Origin: Verrucomicrobiota bacterium
Lineage (GTDB): Bacteria; Verrucomicrobiota; Verrucomicrobiia; Chthoniobacterales; Chthoniobacteraceae
Direction of reading: 5' to 3'
Assembly: GCA_009885995.1 (NCBI GenBank)
Contig: VFJQ01000025.1
Coordinates: 1 to 44,958, forward strand
Length of the DNA: 44,958 nucleotides
In this document: positions 7,189 through 15,740 of the stretch, piece by piece
How positions within the stretch are numbered: the stretch's first letter is position 1
Layout of the letters: every line of letters starts with the position of its first letter
Made by a program: the position numbers and the translations under genes
Notes under the pieces: model-generated
Told to the model about the DNA's origin: nothing
The model's input: the letters and a program-made list of their open reading frames with translations, nothing else
Database searches by the model: none

Positions 7189-8767
7189 GGACGGTTCGCG
7201 CCGACAGGCTGCGCGACTGCTGATCGCCCGCATCTGGCCGTGGGCCGCTGCGCTCGGCAGCGGTGTGCTGCTCGCCCTGTGCTACGCGCCTTGGGATCGC
7301 GGAGGATTCATCTGGTTTGCGCTCACGCCGCTCATCTGCGCGGTGTGGTTCGGCACGAAGCGCCCGTTCCTCATCGGCTACATCGCGGGCCTCGTGTTCT
7401 TCACCATTACTTTCCAATGGCTGCACGCGCTCGGAGAGCTCTTTGAAGCCCCGGCGCTGATCGGGTTGCCGCTGCTGCTCGGCGCGTATCTCGCGCTTTA
7501 CCCAGCTCTGTGGACGTGGTTCCTCGCGCGAATCACGCCGGCGACATGGATCAATTCCTGGCGCAACCTCGCCACCGGCGCACTCGCTGCCAGCGCATGG
7601 ACCGCGCTCGAATGGGTGCGCGGTTGGATGCTCAGCGGCTTCGGCTGGAACGGCCTCGGCGTCGCCCTGCACCGCGACTTGCCCATGATCCAGATCGCTG
7701 AGATCACCGGCACGCTCGGCCTCACGTGGCTCGTCGCGTTCGTGAACGTGATGATCGTCATCGTGGTCCGGCGCATCGTGGGAGAAATGGGTCCCGGCTT
7801 CCTCCGCCGCATCCGCTGGGAATTCAGCATCAGCGTCGCGCTGGTCGTGGTCGTCTTCAGCTACGGGCTGCGCCAACTCGTCCGCCCGCAAGCTCCCGCG
7901 CGCACGACGCTGCAGATCGCCGCGATCCAGCCGAACATCCCGCAGCAACAAAAGTTCGACCCGACAGCCGAGGACGAGATGCTCGCGACGCTCGAGCGCC
8001 TCACGCTCATGGCCGCGGCGATGCAACCCGACGTGATCCTCTGGCCGGAAGCCGCGACGCCGCGCGGAGTCTTCGCCGACCAGGCCTTGTTCGATCGCTT
8101 CGAGAAGCTCCGCGCCGCTGTCCCGTGCCCCATGCTCGTCGGCACGGTGGAACAAACGCTCGAAGCCAACACGCCCCGCGTTTTCAATTCAGCGTTCCTT
8201 CTTCCTCCCGGCCCCGAGCCGCTGCGCGAACCGCCGCCGACCTACCGAAAGATCCACCTCGTCCCCTTCGGCGAGTTTCTCCCGCTGCGTCCGCTGCTGA
8301 ACCCGATCGCCGGCGATCTCGTTCCCGGCGACATCGACCCCGGGCATGAGCGCACGATCTTCCCGCTGCGCGACGCGAAATTCTGTGCGCTCATCTGCTT
8401 CGAGGACACGCTCGGCGATCTCACCCGTCGCTTCGTGCAAGACGGTGCGAACCTGCTCGTGAACATCACCAACGATGGCTGGTTCCTGCGCACCTGCGGC
8501 GCCGAGACGCACCTCGCGAACTCCGTGCTGCGCGCCGTCGAGAATCGCCGCCCACTCGTGCGCTGCGGCAATGGAGGCGTCACCGCGCTGGTCCGCCCGA
8601 CCGGCCACGTCGAGCGCTGGCTCGAACCGCATCGCGAAGGATTCGCGGTGCGGGGTGTCCCGCTCGCGGACGGACCGCAGACATTTTACACCCAGCGGGG
8701 CGACTGGCTCGCGTGGCTGTGCGCGGCCGTGTCCGTCGGAGCGGTCACCTTCCGCAGACGGAAATGA
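7181..8767 (+). CDS. lnt: Apolipoprotein N-acyltransferase
   Basis: A 528-residue inner-membrane enzyme that adds the third acyl chain to the N-terminal cysteine of lipoproteins. Residues 20-225 contain about six membrane spans, residues 235-500 the nitrilase-like periplasmic domain, and a last span precedes the C-terminus. The catalytic triad is readable as Glu290 in LWPEA, Lys357 in YRKIHLVPFGEFLP and Cys406 in LICFEDTLG, with the conserved NITNDGWF after it. The start is a GTG overlapping the preceding gene. The stop overlaps the ATG of the deacetylase gene (ATGA). Presence of lnt implies triacylated lipoproteins and fits a diderm envelope. Confidence 0.92.
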   Translation: MSEDGSRRQAARLLIARIWPWAAALGSGVLLALCYAPWDRGGFIWFALTPLICAVWFGTKRPFLIGYIAGLVFFTITFQWLHALGELFEAPALIGLPLLLGAYLALYPALWTWFLARITPATWINSWRNLATGALAASAWTALEWVRGWMLSGFGWNGLGVALHRDLPMIQIAEITGTLGLTWLVAFVNVMIVIVVRRIVGEMGPGFLRRIRWEFSISVALVVVVFSYGLRQLVRPQAPARTTLQIAAIQPNIPQQQKFDPTAEDEMLATLERLTLMAAAMQPDVILWPEAATPRGVFADQALFDRFEKLRAAVPCPMLVGTVEQTLEANTPRVFNSAFLLPPGPEPLREPPPTYRKIHLVPFGEFLPLRPLLNPIAGDLVPGDIDPGHERTIFPLRDAKFCALICFEDTLGDLTRRFVQDGANLLVNITNDGWFLRTCGAETHLANSVLRAVENRRPLVRCGNGGVTALVRPTGHVERWLEPHREGFAVRGVPLADGPQTFYTQRGDWLAWLCAAVSVGAVTFRRRK

Positions 8768-9519
8768 GAGCGCTGGTCGTCTCGCTTCACGATGTTTCGC
8801 CGCTCACGCGCGAGCGCTGCGAGCGCATCGTCGAAGACTTGGCGGCTCTGGGCGCGGTGCGGCTCTCGTTACTCGTGATCCCGGATCACCACGGGCGCGG
8901 GCGGGTGGGCGAAGACGCGGCGCTGTGCGGGTGGTTGCGGGCGCGGGCGGCGGAGGGCCACGAGATTGTCACGCATGGATACTTTCATCGCCGGGCGCGG
9001 CGAGGGCAGGAATCGCTCGTGCAGAAATTCACGACACGCGTCTATACCGCCGGCGAAGGCGAGTTCTACGACCTCGATTCGGGAGAAGCCGCTGAACTCA
9101 TCTCCCGAGGGAACGCGGAGCTGCGTGAACTCGGGCTCGATCCGCGCGGATTCATCGCGCCGGCTTGGCTGCTGAGTGTGGGTGCGGAGAAGGCGTTGCG
9201 GGATCTCGGGTGCGAATACACGACGCGGCTTCGCACCGTGAGCGACTTGCGGACAGGCGAGGAATGCGAGACGCAGTCGCTCTGCTGGAGCGTGCGCGCG
9301 GGGTGGCGTCGAGCGGTGAGTCTCGCGTGGAACGCCGTCCTCAATAGCCGGCTGGAAGAGGCCGATCTTCTACGCATCTCGGTGCATCCGCCGGATATCG
9401 AACACGGCGCGATCTGGCGGCAGATCCGGAGCTTCATCACGGATGCGATGCGCACTCGCGAGGGCATGACTTATCTCGACTGGATCACGCGGTCGCGTGA
9501 GCATCCGCGCGCCTCTTGA
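8764..9519 (+). CDS. DUF2334-type polysaccharide deacetylase-like protein
   Basis: A 251-residue protein with the metal-site motifs of the DUF2334/NodB-like deacetylase fold: VVSLHDVSP at residues 4-12, HEIVTHGYFHRR near 67-78, and the late ISVHPPDIEHGAIW. These enzymes remove N-acetyl groups from glycans on a TIM-like barrel. No signal peptide is seen, so it may act in the cytoplasm on a lipid-linked or nucleotide-linked glycan. The ATG within the lnt stop is used; a longer frame from 8713 would lie wholly inside lnt and lacks coding character. Its stop overlaps the TTG start of the PHP-glycosyltransferase, suggesting that deacetylation and glycosyl transfer act on one product. Confidence 0.75.
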   Translation: MRALVVSLHDVSPLTRERCERIVEDLAALGAVRLSLLVIPDHHGRGRVGEDAALCGWLRARAAEGHEIVTHGYFHRRARRGQESLVQKFTTRVYTAGEGEFYDLDSGEAAELISRGNAELRELGLDPRGFIAPAWLLSVGAEKALRDLGCEYTTRLRTVSDLRTGEECETQSLCWSVRAGWRRAVSLAWNAVLNSRLEEADLLRISVHPPDIEHGAIWRQIRSFITDAMRTREGMTYLDWITRSREHPRAS

Positions 9520-11894
9520 AAGCCGACCTCCACATCCACTCGAAATACTCCGCGCGGGCGCCGGAGTGGTTCTTCCGAAAGATCGGGCTCGCCGATAGCT
9601 ACTCGGAGCCGCGGGCGCTTTACGATCGACTCCGCGTGGCGGGGATGGATTGCGTGACTTTCACCGATCACAACCGCATCGAGGGCTGTCTCGAGATCGC
9701 CGGCATGCCGGGCGCGTTCACGAGCGTGCAGGTGAGCACGCGCTTTCCGGAGGATCGCGCGAAGATTCACCTGCTCGTCTGGGGAATCACCGAGACGCAG
9801 CACGCGGAGATGCAGGAGTTGCGCGAAAACATTTACGACATGCAGCGCTACCTCGCGCAGCACGACCTCGCGCACGCGGTGGCGCATCCGTTTTACCGGC
9901 CGTCGGAGCCGCTGCCGATCGGACATGTCGAGCGGCTCGTGTTGCTGTTCCGGCACTTCGAGGGCTTGAACGGCCTGCGCGATCGATTGCTCGGCGAGGT
10001 GACGCGCTTCGTCTTCGGCGCGCTGACGCCTGACAGGATCGACGAGTTCGCGAACAGGCACGGGCTCGCGCCCACGCACGCCGACGCGTGGCGCAAGGTG
10101 CTCATCGGCGGCTCGGACGATCATGGCGGGCTGCGGCCTGCGCGGGCTTTTACCGAGACGCCGGCGGCGGCGGACTCGGCGGAGTTTCTCGCGCACGTGC
10201 GCGCGGGTCGCTGCGAGGCGCGAGGCGAAGGCGGCACGCCGCTCACCGTTTCACATGGGCTCTATAGCAATCTGCGGCACTTCGCCGGGATGAGGTTCGG
10301 CGGCGCGAGCACGACAGGTCTCGTCGGGAAGATGTTCTCGCGATTCATGGAGGGCGAAGACCCGACCGAATTCTCATGGACGGAGAAACTCGGCTTTCTC
10401 GCGGAAGGGATCGCATCGGGCCAGATCTTCGAGCTGGCGAAGCCGGCCAACGCTTCGATGTGGCGCCACTTCGCGACGCATTTTTCGCAGACGGCGGTGA
10501 AGAAGCGGCTCGCGGAACAGACCGAGGGTATCGTCGAGCCGGAGCGGCGCGCGTTCGTGATCGCGAACTTTTTCGCCAGCCAGTTGGCGTTCCATTTCTT
10601 CACGAGCTTCGTCGAGAAGGTGTCGCGCGGGAACCCGCTCGAGGCGCTCCAGGAAGCGGCGATGCTCGCGCCGGTGCTCGCGCCGCTGGCGCCGTATGCG
10701 TATGCGTTCAAGAGTCAGGCGCCCGATCGCCCATGGCTCGCCGAGGTCTCCCGCGCGCTGGCTGGCGAGGTCGCCCCAGCGCTGCGCAATACGAAACGCG
10801 CGTGGTTCACCGACACGCTCGAGGACGTGAACGGCGTGGCGAACACCATTCGCCGGCTCACCGCCGCCTGCCGTGCGGAGGGGCACGATCTCGTGGTGGT
10901 CACGTCGCGCTCGGAGATCACGATCACGGATATTCCGATCAAGAACTTCGCGCCGATCGGCGAGTTCGAGCTGCCCGAATACGAACTGCAGAAGCTCAGC
11001 TTCCCGCCGATTTTGCAGATGATCGAATACATCCAGCGCGAAGGTTTCACCGAGCTGATCATCTCGACGCCGGGCCCGATCGGCCTCACGGCGCTGCTCG
11101 CGGCCAAGCTCCTCGGGCTGCGTGCGTGCGGGATTTATCACACCGACTTCCCGCAATACATCCGCATCCTGACCGACGATTCATTCCTCGAGACGTTGAC
11201 GTGGAGTTACATGAAGTGGTTCTACGACGCGCTCGATGTGCTCTACGTGAACAGCGAAGGCTATCGTCGCGCGTGGCGCGAACGCGGGATCGCGGAGGAG
11301 AAGTTACGCATCCTCCCGCGCGGGCTCGACACGGCGCTCTTTCATCCGTCGCGGCGCGATGCGGAGTTTTGGACAAAGCGCGGCGTGTCGCGTGGCGCGA
11401 CGGTGCTGCTCTACGTCGGGCGCGTGTCGAAGGAGAAGGATCTCGACGTGATCGCACAGGCGTGGGCGAAGCTCCGGCGCGACGGGTTCGCGCTCGCCTT
11501 CGTCGGGGACGGACCGTATCGCGCAGAGTTGCAGCGGCAGTTGCCGGATGCCGTCTTCACCGGTGTGCTCGCGGGGCGCGAACTCGCGACGGCGTATGCG
11601 AGCGCCGATGTCTTCCTGTTCCCGAGCACCACGGACACGTTCGGCAATGTGATCCTCGAAGCGCTCGCGAGCGGTGTGCCGTGCGTAGTGTCGGATCAAG
11701 GGGGCCCGAAGGACCTGGTCGAATCGGGTCGCACCGGCTTCATCACGCGAGCGCTCGATGTGGAGGATTTCGCACGCGGCGTCGCACAGGCGGTCGAGCA
11801 GGTTGCGGGAGGATCGATCCGCACCGCCGCTCGTGCTTCCGTGGAAAATCGCGACTGGAGCGAGGCGGGGCGGGAGTTCTGGGCCGGAGCCTAG
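9516..11894 (+). CDS. PHP phosphoesterase-GT4 glycosyltransferase fusion
   Basis: A 792-residue two-domain protein. Residues 1-250 form a PHP domain: DLHIHSKYS at 4-12, FTDHNRIEG near 49-57, HAVAHPFYRP, and GGSDDHGG near 199-206 supply the expected His/Asp metal ligands. A helical linker (about 260-410) leads to a GT-B glycosyltransferase of family 4, with GIYHTDFPQY, then LLYVGRVSKEKD, and the donor-site motif STTDTFGNVILEALASGVP. The nearest GT4 flavours are lipid glycosyltransferases of the sulfoquinovosyl or mannosyl type. The fusion may couple a hydrolytic PHP step to sugar transfer. The TTG at 9516 overlaps the previous stop and sits just before DLHIHS. Its TAG stop shares the CTAG palindrome with the convergent smpB stop. 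Confidence 0.8.
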   Translation: MKADLHIHSKYSARAPEWFFRKIGLADSYSEPRALYDRLRVAGMDCVTFTDHNRIEGCLEIAGMPGAFTSVQVSTRFPEDRAKIHLLVWGITETQHAEMQELRENIYDMQRYLAQHDLAHAVAHPFYRPSEPLPIGHVERLVLLFRHFEGLNGLRDRLLGEVTRFVFGALTPDRIDEFANRHGLAPTHADAWRKVLIGGSDDHGGLRPARAFTETPAAADSAEFLAHVRAGRCEARGEGGTPLTVSHGLYSNLRHFAGMRFGGASTTGLVGKMFSRFMEGEDPTEFSWTEKLGFLAEGIASGQIFELAKPANASMWRHFATHFSQTAVKKRLAEQTEGIVEPERRAFVIANFFASQLAFHFFTSFVEKVSRGNPLEALQEAAMLAPVLAPLAPYAYAFKSQAPDRPWLAEVSRALAGEVAPALRNTKRAWFTDTLEDVNGVANTIRRLTAACRAEGHDLVVVTSRSEITITDIPIKNFAPIGEFELPEYELQKLSFPPILQMIEYIQREGFTELIISTPGPIGLTALLAAKLLGLRACGIYHTDFPQYIRILTDDSFLETLTWSYMKWFYDALDVLYVNSEGYRRAWRERGIAEEKLRILPRGLDTALFHPSRRDAEFWTKRGVSRGATVLLYVGRVSKEKDLDVIAQAWAKLRRDGFALAFVGDGPYRAELQRQLPDAVFTGVLAGRELATAYASADVFLFPSTTDTFGNVILEALASGVPCVVSDQGGPKDLVESGRTGFITRALDVEDFARGVAQAVEQVAGGSIRTAARASVENRDWSEAGREFWAGA

Positions 11895-12349
11895 CTGCGC
11901 TTGCGGTTGAAGTTCGCCGCTTCGCGATCCGTCTCGCGCTTCACCGCGCGGGTCTTGAGGTCGGCCCGCTGGTCGCGCTGCTCCTTGCCCTTGCCGACGC
12001 CGAGTTCGAGCTTCACGCGCGAGTCTTTCCAGTAGAGCCGTAGGGCGACGATCGCTAGGCCCTTGATGTGGGTCTTGATGAAGAGCTTCTCGATCTCACC
12101 CCGATGGATGAGGAGACGGCGCTGGCGCTTTGGCTCGTGCTGGGTGTGGCTGGCTTTTTCGTAAGCCTGCACGTCCATGTCGTAGAGCCAGGCCTGTCCG
12201 TTTTCGATCCGCCCAAATGCACCGCTGATATTGCAGCGACCAGCGCGAATGGACTTCACCTCGGTGCCCTTGAGTTCGAGCCCAGCTTCGAGCCTTTCGA
12301 GGATTTGGTAATCCCGAAGTGCCTTCCGGTTGACGCTGATTTCGCGCAC
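11891..12349 (-). CDS. smpB: SsrA-binding protein SmpB
   Basis: A protein of about 152 residues that carries tmRNA to stalled ribosomes for trans-translation. Recognisable blocks are ISVNRKALRDYQILERLEAG, LELKGTEVKSIRAG, the SGAFGRIENGQAWLY strand, and the basic tail region LYWKDSRVKLELGVGKGKEQ. A GTG at 12349 gives the family's usual length and starts 22 bases after the rpoZ stop. An ATG at 12409 would overlap rpoZ and add a Ser/Pro/Arg-rich leader, and is less likely. It is the last gene of the minus-strand rpmH series. Convergent stops with the glycosyltransferase share the four bases 11891-11894. Confidence 0.9.
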   Translation of the reverse strand: MREISVNRKALRDYQILERLEAGLELKGTEVKSIRAGRCNISGAFGRIENGQAWLYDMDVQAYEKASHTQHEPKRQRRLLIHRGEIEKLFIKTHIKGLAIVALRLYWKDSRVKLELGVGKGKEQRDQRADLKTRAVKRETDREAANFNRKRS

Positions 12350-12371
12350 GACTGTGCGCGAATCGCCCGGG

Positions 12372-12605
12372 CTAGCCGCCCTTGGCGCTGTCCGCCGGGG
12401 CGAACTCATACTTGAGCTTGCCTTCGATGATTTCCCTGAGGGCAATGTCGGCCCAGCCTTCGCGCGGGCCGTATTCGACGAGCGGACGGTGCCCCGTGGT
12501 AAGCTGCCGGACCCGCTTGGAGACGAGGTTCACGAGCAATTGCTGGTTTGGGACGACCTTCTGCGCTTCTTCGAGGAGTTGGCTGGACATATGGCGGTAA
12601 GACAC
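12372..12605 (-). CDS. rpoZ: RNA polymerase omega subunit
   Basis: A 77-residue protein with NQQLLVNLVSKRVRQLTTGH, then RPLVEYGPREGWADIALREI, then EGKLKYEF. This matches the omega fold (NRxxLVxxAxxRARQL, then ADIALREI). Omega helps assemble and stabilise the beta-prime subunit of RNA polymerase. A second ATG at 12590 (MSSQLLEEA) would give 72 residues and could be the true start; neither has a Shine-Dalgarno sequence. It lies 70 bases after khpB and upstream of smpB on the same strand. Confidence 0.85.
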   Translation of the reverse strand: MSYRHMSSQLLEEAQKVVPNQQLLVNLVSKRVRQLTTGHRPLVEYGPREGWADIALREIIEGKLKYEFAPADSAKGG

Positions 12606-12675
12606 GGCGATCTGTGGGGAAAAGGGGCGCGCAGAGTGGTGGGCATCCGCAGATGCGTCAAATGGTATTTACGCC

Positions 12676-13167
12676 TTACGCCTGCGGCCCGCGGGACAGT
12701 GGCGTGATCCGTTTCCGAAGGGTGATGCGCTTGAACGGGGTGTGGTCGGGTGGGCTCCAGGTAGTGATTTCCGGGTCGCTCTCGAAGGCGTGATGGACGA
12801 TGCGGCGCTCGTAGGCGTTCATCGGCTCGAGTTGGAAAGAGCGGCCGGTGTTCCTGACGATTTCGGCGAGTTGCCGGACCTGCTGCACGAGTTGGTCTTC
12901 CTTCATTTCCCGCCAATGCTCGACATCGACGATCACTTTCCGCCCTTCCTTGTGCTTCGCGGTCAGCACGCGATTGAGGAGAAACTGGAGGTCGTCGAGC
13001 GTCTCACCGTGGCGACCGATGAGCCGATCCTTCTCGGCGGTGTAGATTTGCAGCGTGAGGGCGCCGTCCTCGTGGGGGAACTCCTTGATGTCGCAGAAGA
13101 AGCCGAGCAGACCGAGCATGGAGTCGAGGGTCTCCTTCGGGTCGAGAACGGCTGCTTCTTCGCTCAT
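12676..13167 (-). CDS. khpB: RNA-binding protein KhpB (Jag/EloR), R3H domain
   Basis: A 163-residue protein. Residues 10-85 form a KH-II domain with the loop LIGRHGETLDDLQFLLNRVL. Residues 90-150 form an R3H domain with LEPMNAYERRIVHHAF, the usual form of R-x3-H in this family (ERRIVH). It is shorter than Firmicutes Jag because the N-terminal Jag-N domain is missing. Its ATG overlaps the yidC stop, in the classical rnpA-yidC-jag order. Family members bind RNA and influence cell elongation and division in other bacteria. Confidence 0.88.
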   Translation of the reverse strand: MSEEAAVLDPKETLDSMLGLLGFFCDIKEFPHEDGALTLQIYTAEKDRLIGRHGETLDDLQFLLNRVLTAKHKEGRKVIVDVEHWREMKEDQLVQQVRQLAEIVRNTGRSFQLEPMNAYERRIVHHAFESDPEITTWSPPDHTPFKRITLRKRITPLSRGPQA

Positions 13168-15023
13168 GTTTTTCGTTTGGATTTCTTCGGAGGCGGGATG
13201 ACTTCGACGAGTGTGGGCTGCGCACCCGGTTTGTCGCGCGTGACGTAGAGCTGGACGATGCTGAAAACGTTTTGCACGGACCAGTAGAGCGCCAGCGCCG
13301 CCGCGTAGTTATAACAGAGCGCGATGAAGATCAACGGCATGAACATCATGATCCGCTGCTGCATCGGGTCGCCGGCTTTCGGGGTGAGCTGCATCTGCAC
13401 GACCATCGTGCCGGCCATGACGAGCGGCAGGGGGTTGAGCGGGAAGCCGAAGAGGTGGGCGATGGTGTCGGGCTGCGAGAGATCCTGCACCCAGAGGAAG
13501 CCGTTGTTCCGCAGCTCCACGGCTCTGTTGAGCATGTTGTAGAAGCCGAAGAAGATCGGGATCTGCACGAGCATCGGCAGGCAGCCGCCGAGCGGGTTGA
13601 TGCCGTATTGTTTCCACAGCTTGCCGGTCTCCTGCTGGAGGCGCATCGGGTCGTCCTTGTAGCGCTCCTGGAGTTCTTTGAGCTTCGGCGAGAGCGCGGA
13701 CATCTTTTTCGCGGTCTGCGTCGCGCGATTCTGCAGCGGCCACATCGCGGAGCGAATGACGACCGTGAGCACCATGATGGCCGCCCAATAGCTGCCGAGC
13801 AGGGACTTCAGCCAGTTGAGCGAGTTGAGCAGGCCCTTGCTGATCCAGCCGAACATTCCGAAGTCGAGGATCTCGGTCTCCTGATTCTCAAACTGCTTTA
13901 AGCGGCGGTATTCCGCCGGTCCGGCGAGGACTTGAAAGCCGCGCGTGGCCGTGGCGCCGGGCTCCAGCGTGAAGCCGCTCATCTGCAACGCGCCATCGAT
14001 GGTGTGAAGTTCGGTCGAGCCGGCGGCTGCCCGCCCGGGCTTCGTCCACTGCTCGGGCGTGATCGCTGTGCGGCGCGCCCACACGCCGATTCCGCGCTGC
14101 GCGAGCTGGACATCGCTGGTGGCCTTCGTATCGACCGTGGGCTCGACGAGCGTGCAGAAATACTGGTTCGCGACAGCCGCCCAGCGAACGTCTTTCAACG
14201 GCTCCGGCTGTTCGGGATAGAACAGCTTCCCCGAATGCGACCAGAAGAGCATCCCGCCCGGTGCGAACCAGCTCAGGTTGATGAAGTGATTCTTGCCGAT
14301 CCCGAAGGAGCCCTCGCCACGCAGGTAGTTCAGGCCGATGTAGAGCGGTGCGTCATTGGCGTGCAGCGGAGCCGCCGATCCGAGATGCACCCAATACGGC
14401 GGCACCGCGAGCGGCTGAGCGCTGCGATTGGTGAAAGTCAGGTCGAGTTTGAGCAGGAATTCTTCGCGCAGTTGCTCGCTCTTCTTCAGCCCGTCGAATT
14501 TCGGCAGCGTGAACTTTTTCGTCAGTGCGAGCTGCTTCTCGTCCACCCGGTCGAAGGTGATCGTCCCGCCTGCCGTATCCGCCCGGGCCGTGAACGGGGC
14601 GTTGGCTTTCTCGCCAGCCTTGTCGGAGATGGCGCCGATCGGGATCGCTCCGAATTCGTTCAGCACGACCCTCGCCCCGCCTGACTTGTCCACGACGTGA
14701 TCATCGAGCGTCACCCGGGACAATCCACCGTCGAGATTGGTGAAGATGTATTCCGCCGACTTGGTCCGGAGCTTCTCGAGGCTTTCGGGCACTTTTGGCG
14801 CAGCAGGCGCAGTCGCGGGCGCTGCGGCAGTTGCTTCGAGTGGCGTGGAAGCCGGAGTCTTGGCAGGACCGGTAGCCGGTTTCGCCGCTTCGACTTTAGC
14901 CATCTCGGCGTCGTAAGCCGCCTTGGCCGCCTGATACGCCTGCATCTGTCTGCTCTGGTGAAACTGCCAGGCGACGAGACCGATGACGGCGAAGATGATG
15001 CCGATGATGCCTTTCTTATCCAT
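13164..15023 (-). CDS. yidC: Membrane protein insertase YidC
   Basis: A 619-residue insertase of the Gram-negative type. An N-terminal span (IIGIIFAVIGLVAWQFH) is followed by an Ala/Pro-rich stretch, a large periplasmic domain (about 90-370) and the conserved five-helix core (about 400-600). The core includes YWAAIMVLTVVIRSAMWPLQ with the membrane-embedded arginine, the cytoplasmic hairpin KMSALSPKLKELQERY, then GGCLPMLVQIPIFFGFYNML and MMFMPLIFIAL. It inserts membrane proteins alone or with SecYEG. It starts 3 bases after yidD. Confidence 0.95.
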   Translation of the reverse strand: MDKKGIIGIIFAVIGLVAWQFHQSRQMQAYQAAKAAYDAEMAKVEAAKPATGPAKTPASTPLEATAAAPATAPAAPKVPESLEKLRTKSAEYIFTNLDGGLSRVTLDDHVVDKSGGARVVLNEFGAIPIGAISDKAGEKANAPFTARADTAGGTITFDRVDEKQLALTKKFTLPKFDGLKKSEQLREEFLLKLDLTFTNRSAQPLAVPPYWVHLGSAAPLHANDAPLYIGLNYLRGEGSFGIGKNHFINLSWFAPGGMLFWSHSGKLFYPEQPEPLKDVRWAAVANQYFCTLVEPTVDTKATSDVQLAQRGIGVWARRTAITPEQWTKPGRAAAGSTELHTIDGALQMSGFTLEPGATATRGFQVLAGPAEYRRLKQFENQETEILDFGMFGWISKGLLNSLNWLKSLLGSYWAAIMVLTVVIRSAMWPLQNRATQTAKKMSALSPKLKELQERYKDDPMRLQQETGKLWKQYGINPLGGCLPMLVQIPIFFGFYNMLNRAVELRNNGFLWVQDLSQPDTIAHLFGFPLNPLPLVMAGTMVVQMQLTPKAGDPMQQRIMMFMPLIFIALCYNYAAALALYWSVQNVFSIVQLYVTRDKPGAQPTLVEVIPPPKKSKRKT

Positions 15024-15026
15024 GAA

Positions 15027-15299
15027 TCACTGTGTGCAACGGGTGAACGCCGGGCGCGCCTTCGAGGCGCGCGGCGGCACGGGGTCGAAGCCAGCGGTGC
15101 CCCACGGATGGCAACGCGCGATCCGCTTCAGGCCGAGCCAGCCGCCCCGGGCGACTCCATGCACCTCACAGGCTCCGAGAAAGTAACTCGAGCAGCCCGG
15201 CGTGTGGCGGCAGCCTGCCCCCGGGCCACCCAGCGCCAGCAGGAGCGGGCGGAGCAGGGCCTGATAAAGGCGAATGACAATTCGGATGAGCACGAGCAT
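15027..15299 (-). CDS. yidD: Membrane protein insertion efficiency factor YidD
   Basis: A 90-residue protein with an N-terminal amphipathic helix ([13 protein letters not shown]) followed by the conserved [28 protein letters not shown] and GFDPVP. These match YidD's PxCS.Y and CHPWxxGGxDPVP signatures. It assists YidC. The open frame runs further upstream, but the ATG at 15299 is chosen because it overlaps the rnpA stop (TGATG) and fits the family length. Confidence 0.92.
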   Translation of the reverse strand: MLVLIRIVIRLYQALLRPLLLALGGPGAGCRHTPGCSSYFLGACEVHGVARGGWLGLKRIARCHPWGTAGFDPVPPRASKARPAFTRCTQ

Positions 15300-15664
15300 C
15301 AGCCGGGGAGGACTAACAGCCCGGCGCGTTTTGCCAAGCGGCGCCATTCGTCCCGCAACACCTCGAAGGTCGCTTCCGCCGCTCGCGCCCGTGCGATGAG
15401 CACCACCCAGCAACCCGCGATCAACAGCGCCCGATCCTGCCGCACCGCCTCGCGCAACCGTCGCCGCACGCGATTCCTCACCACCGCGGGACCGACGCGA
15501 GCCGAGGTGATGAATCCCACGCGGGGAGCCGCTTCGCCGCCCACTTGCACGACACTGCACACCATGAATCGACCGTGCTCCGAGCGCCCTTCGGCTCGGA
15601 CTCGAGCGAACTCGGCGACGCGTGTGAGACGCGCACTGCGGGGAAGGTGAAGGCGCGTCATCAA
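15299..15664 (-). CDS. rnpA: Ribonuclease P protein component
   Basis: A 121-residue basic protein that binds the RNase P RNA for tRNA 5' maturation. [20 protein letters not shown] is the N-terminal strand region, [20 protein letters not shown] with RRLREAVR is the RNR signature helix, and the C-terminal part carries an arginine-rich helix. A second ATG at 15661 is equally plausible. It follows rpmH after 76 bases containing a hairpin and overlaps yidD by one base. Confidence 0.92.
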   Translation of the reverse strand: MMTRLHLPRSARLTRVAEFARVRAEGRSEHGRFMVCSVVQVGGEAAPRVGFITSARVGPAVVRNRVRRRLREAVRQDRALLIAGCWVVLIARARAAEATFEVLRDEWRRLAKRAGLLVLPG

Positions 15665-15679
15665 TGCTGGAAAGTGGAA

Positions 15680-15711
15680 CGGCCCGGCGGAGCAGGTGCC
15701 TCGCCGGGCCG
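15680..15711 (-). other. Stem-loop between rpmH and rnpA
   Basis: A perfect 10-bp GC-only inverted repeat with arms at 15680-15689 and 15702-15711 and a 12-base loop. It lies in the 76-base gap before rnpA. No T-run follows on the minus strand, so it is not a typical intrinsic terminator. It could act as an attenuator or processing site that lets rpmH mRNA outnumber rnpA mRNA. Confidence 0.55.
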
Positions 15712-15740
15712 GTCAAATCACTCGGGAACAACGGGGCGCC

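Noticed and set aside
5335..7233. A 632-codon minus-strand open frame
   Set aside because: It lies antisense to the phosphomutase and the start of lnt, both with all catalytic motifs. The translation is His/Arg/Asp-rich with no recognisable domain.
10376..12043. A 555-codon plus-strand open frame
   Set aside because: It is an out-of-frame shadow of the glycosyltransferase, very Arg-rich, and runs into smpB antisense.
15680..15711. Intrinsic terminator after rpmH
   Set aside because: The stem is strong, but no T-run follows on the minus strand, so it is listed as a stem-loop only.
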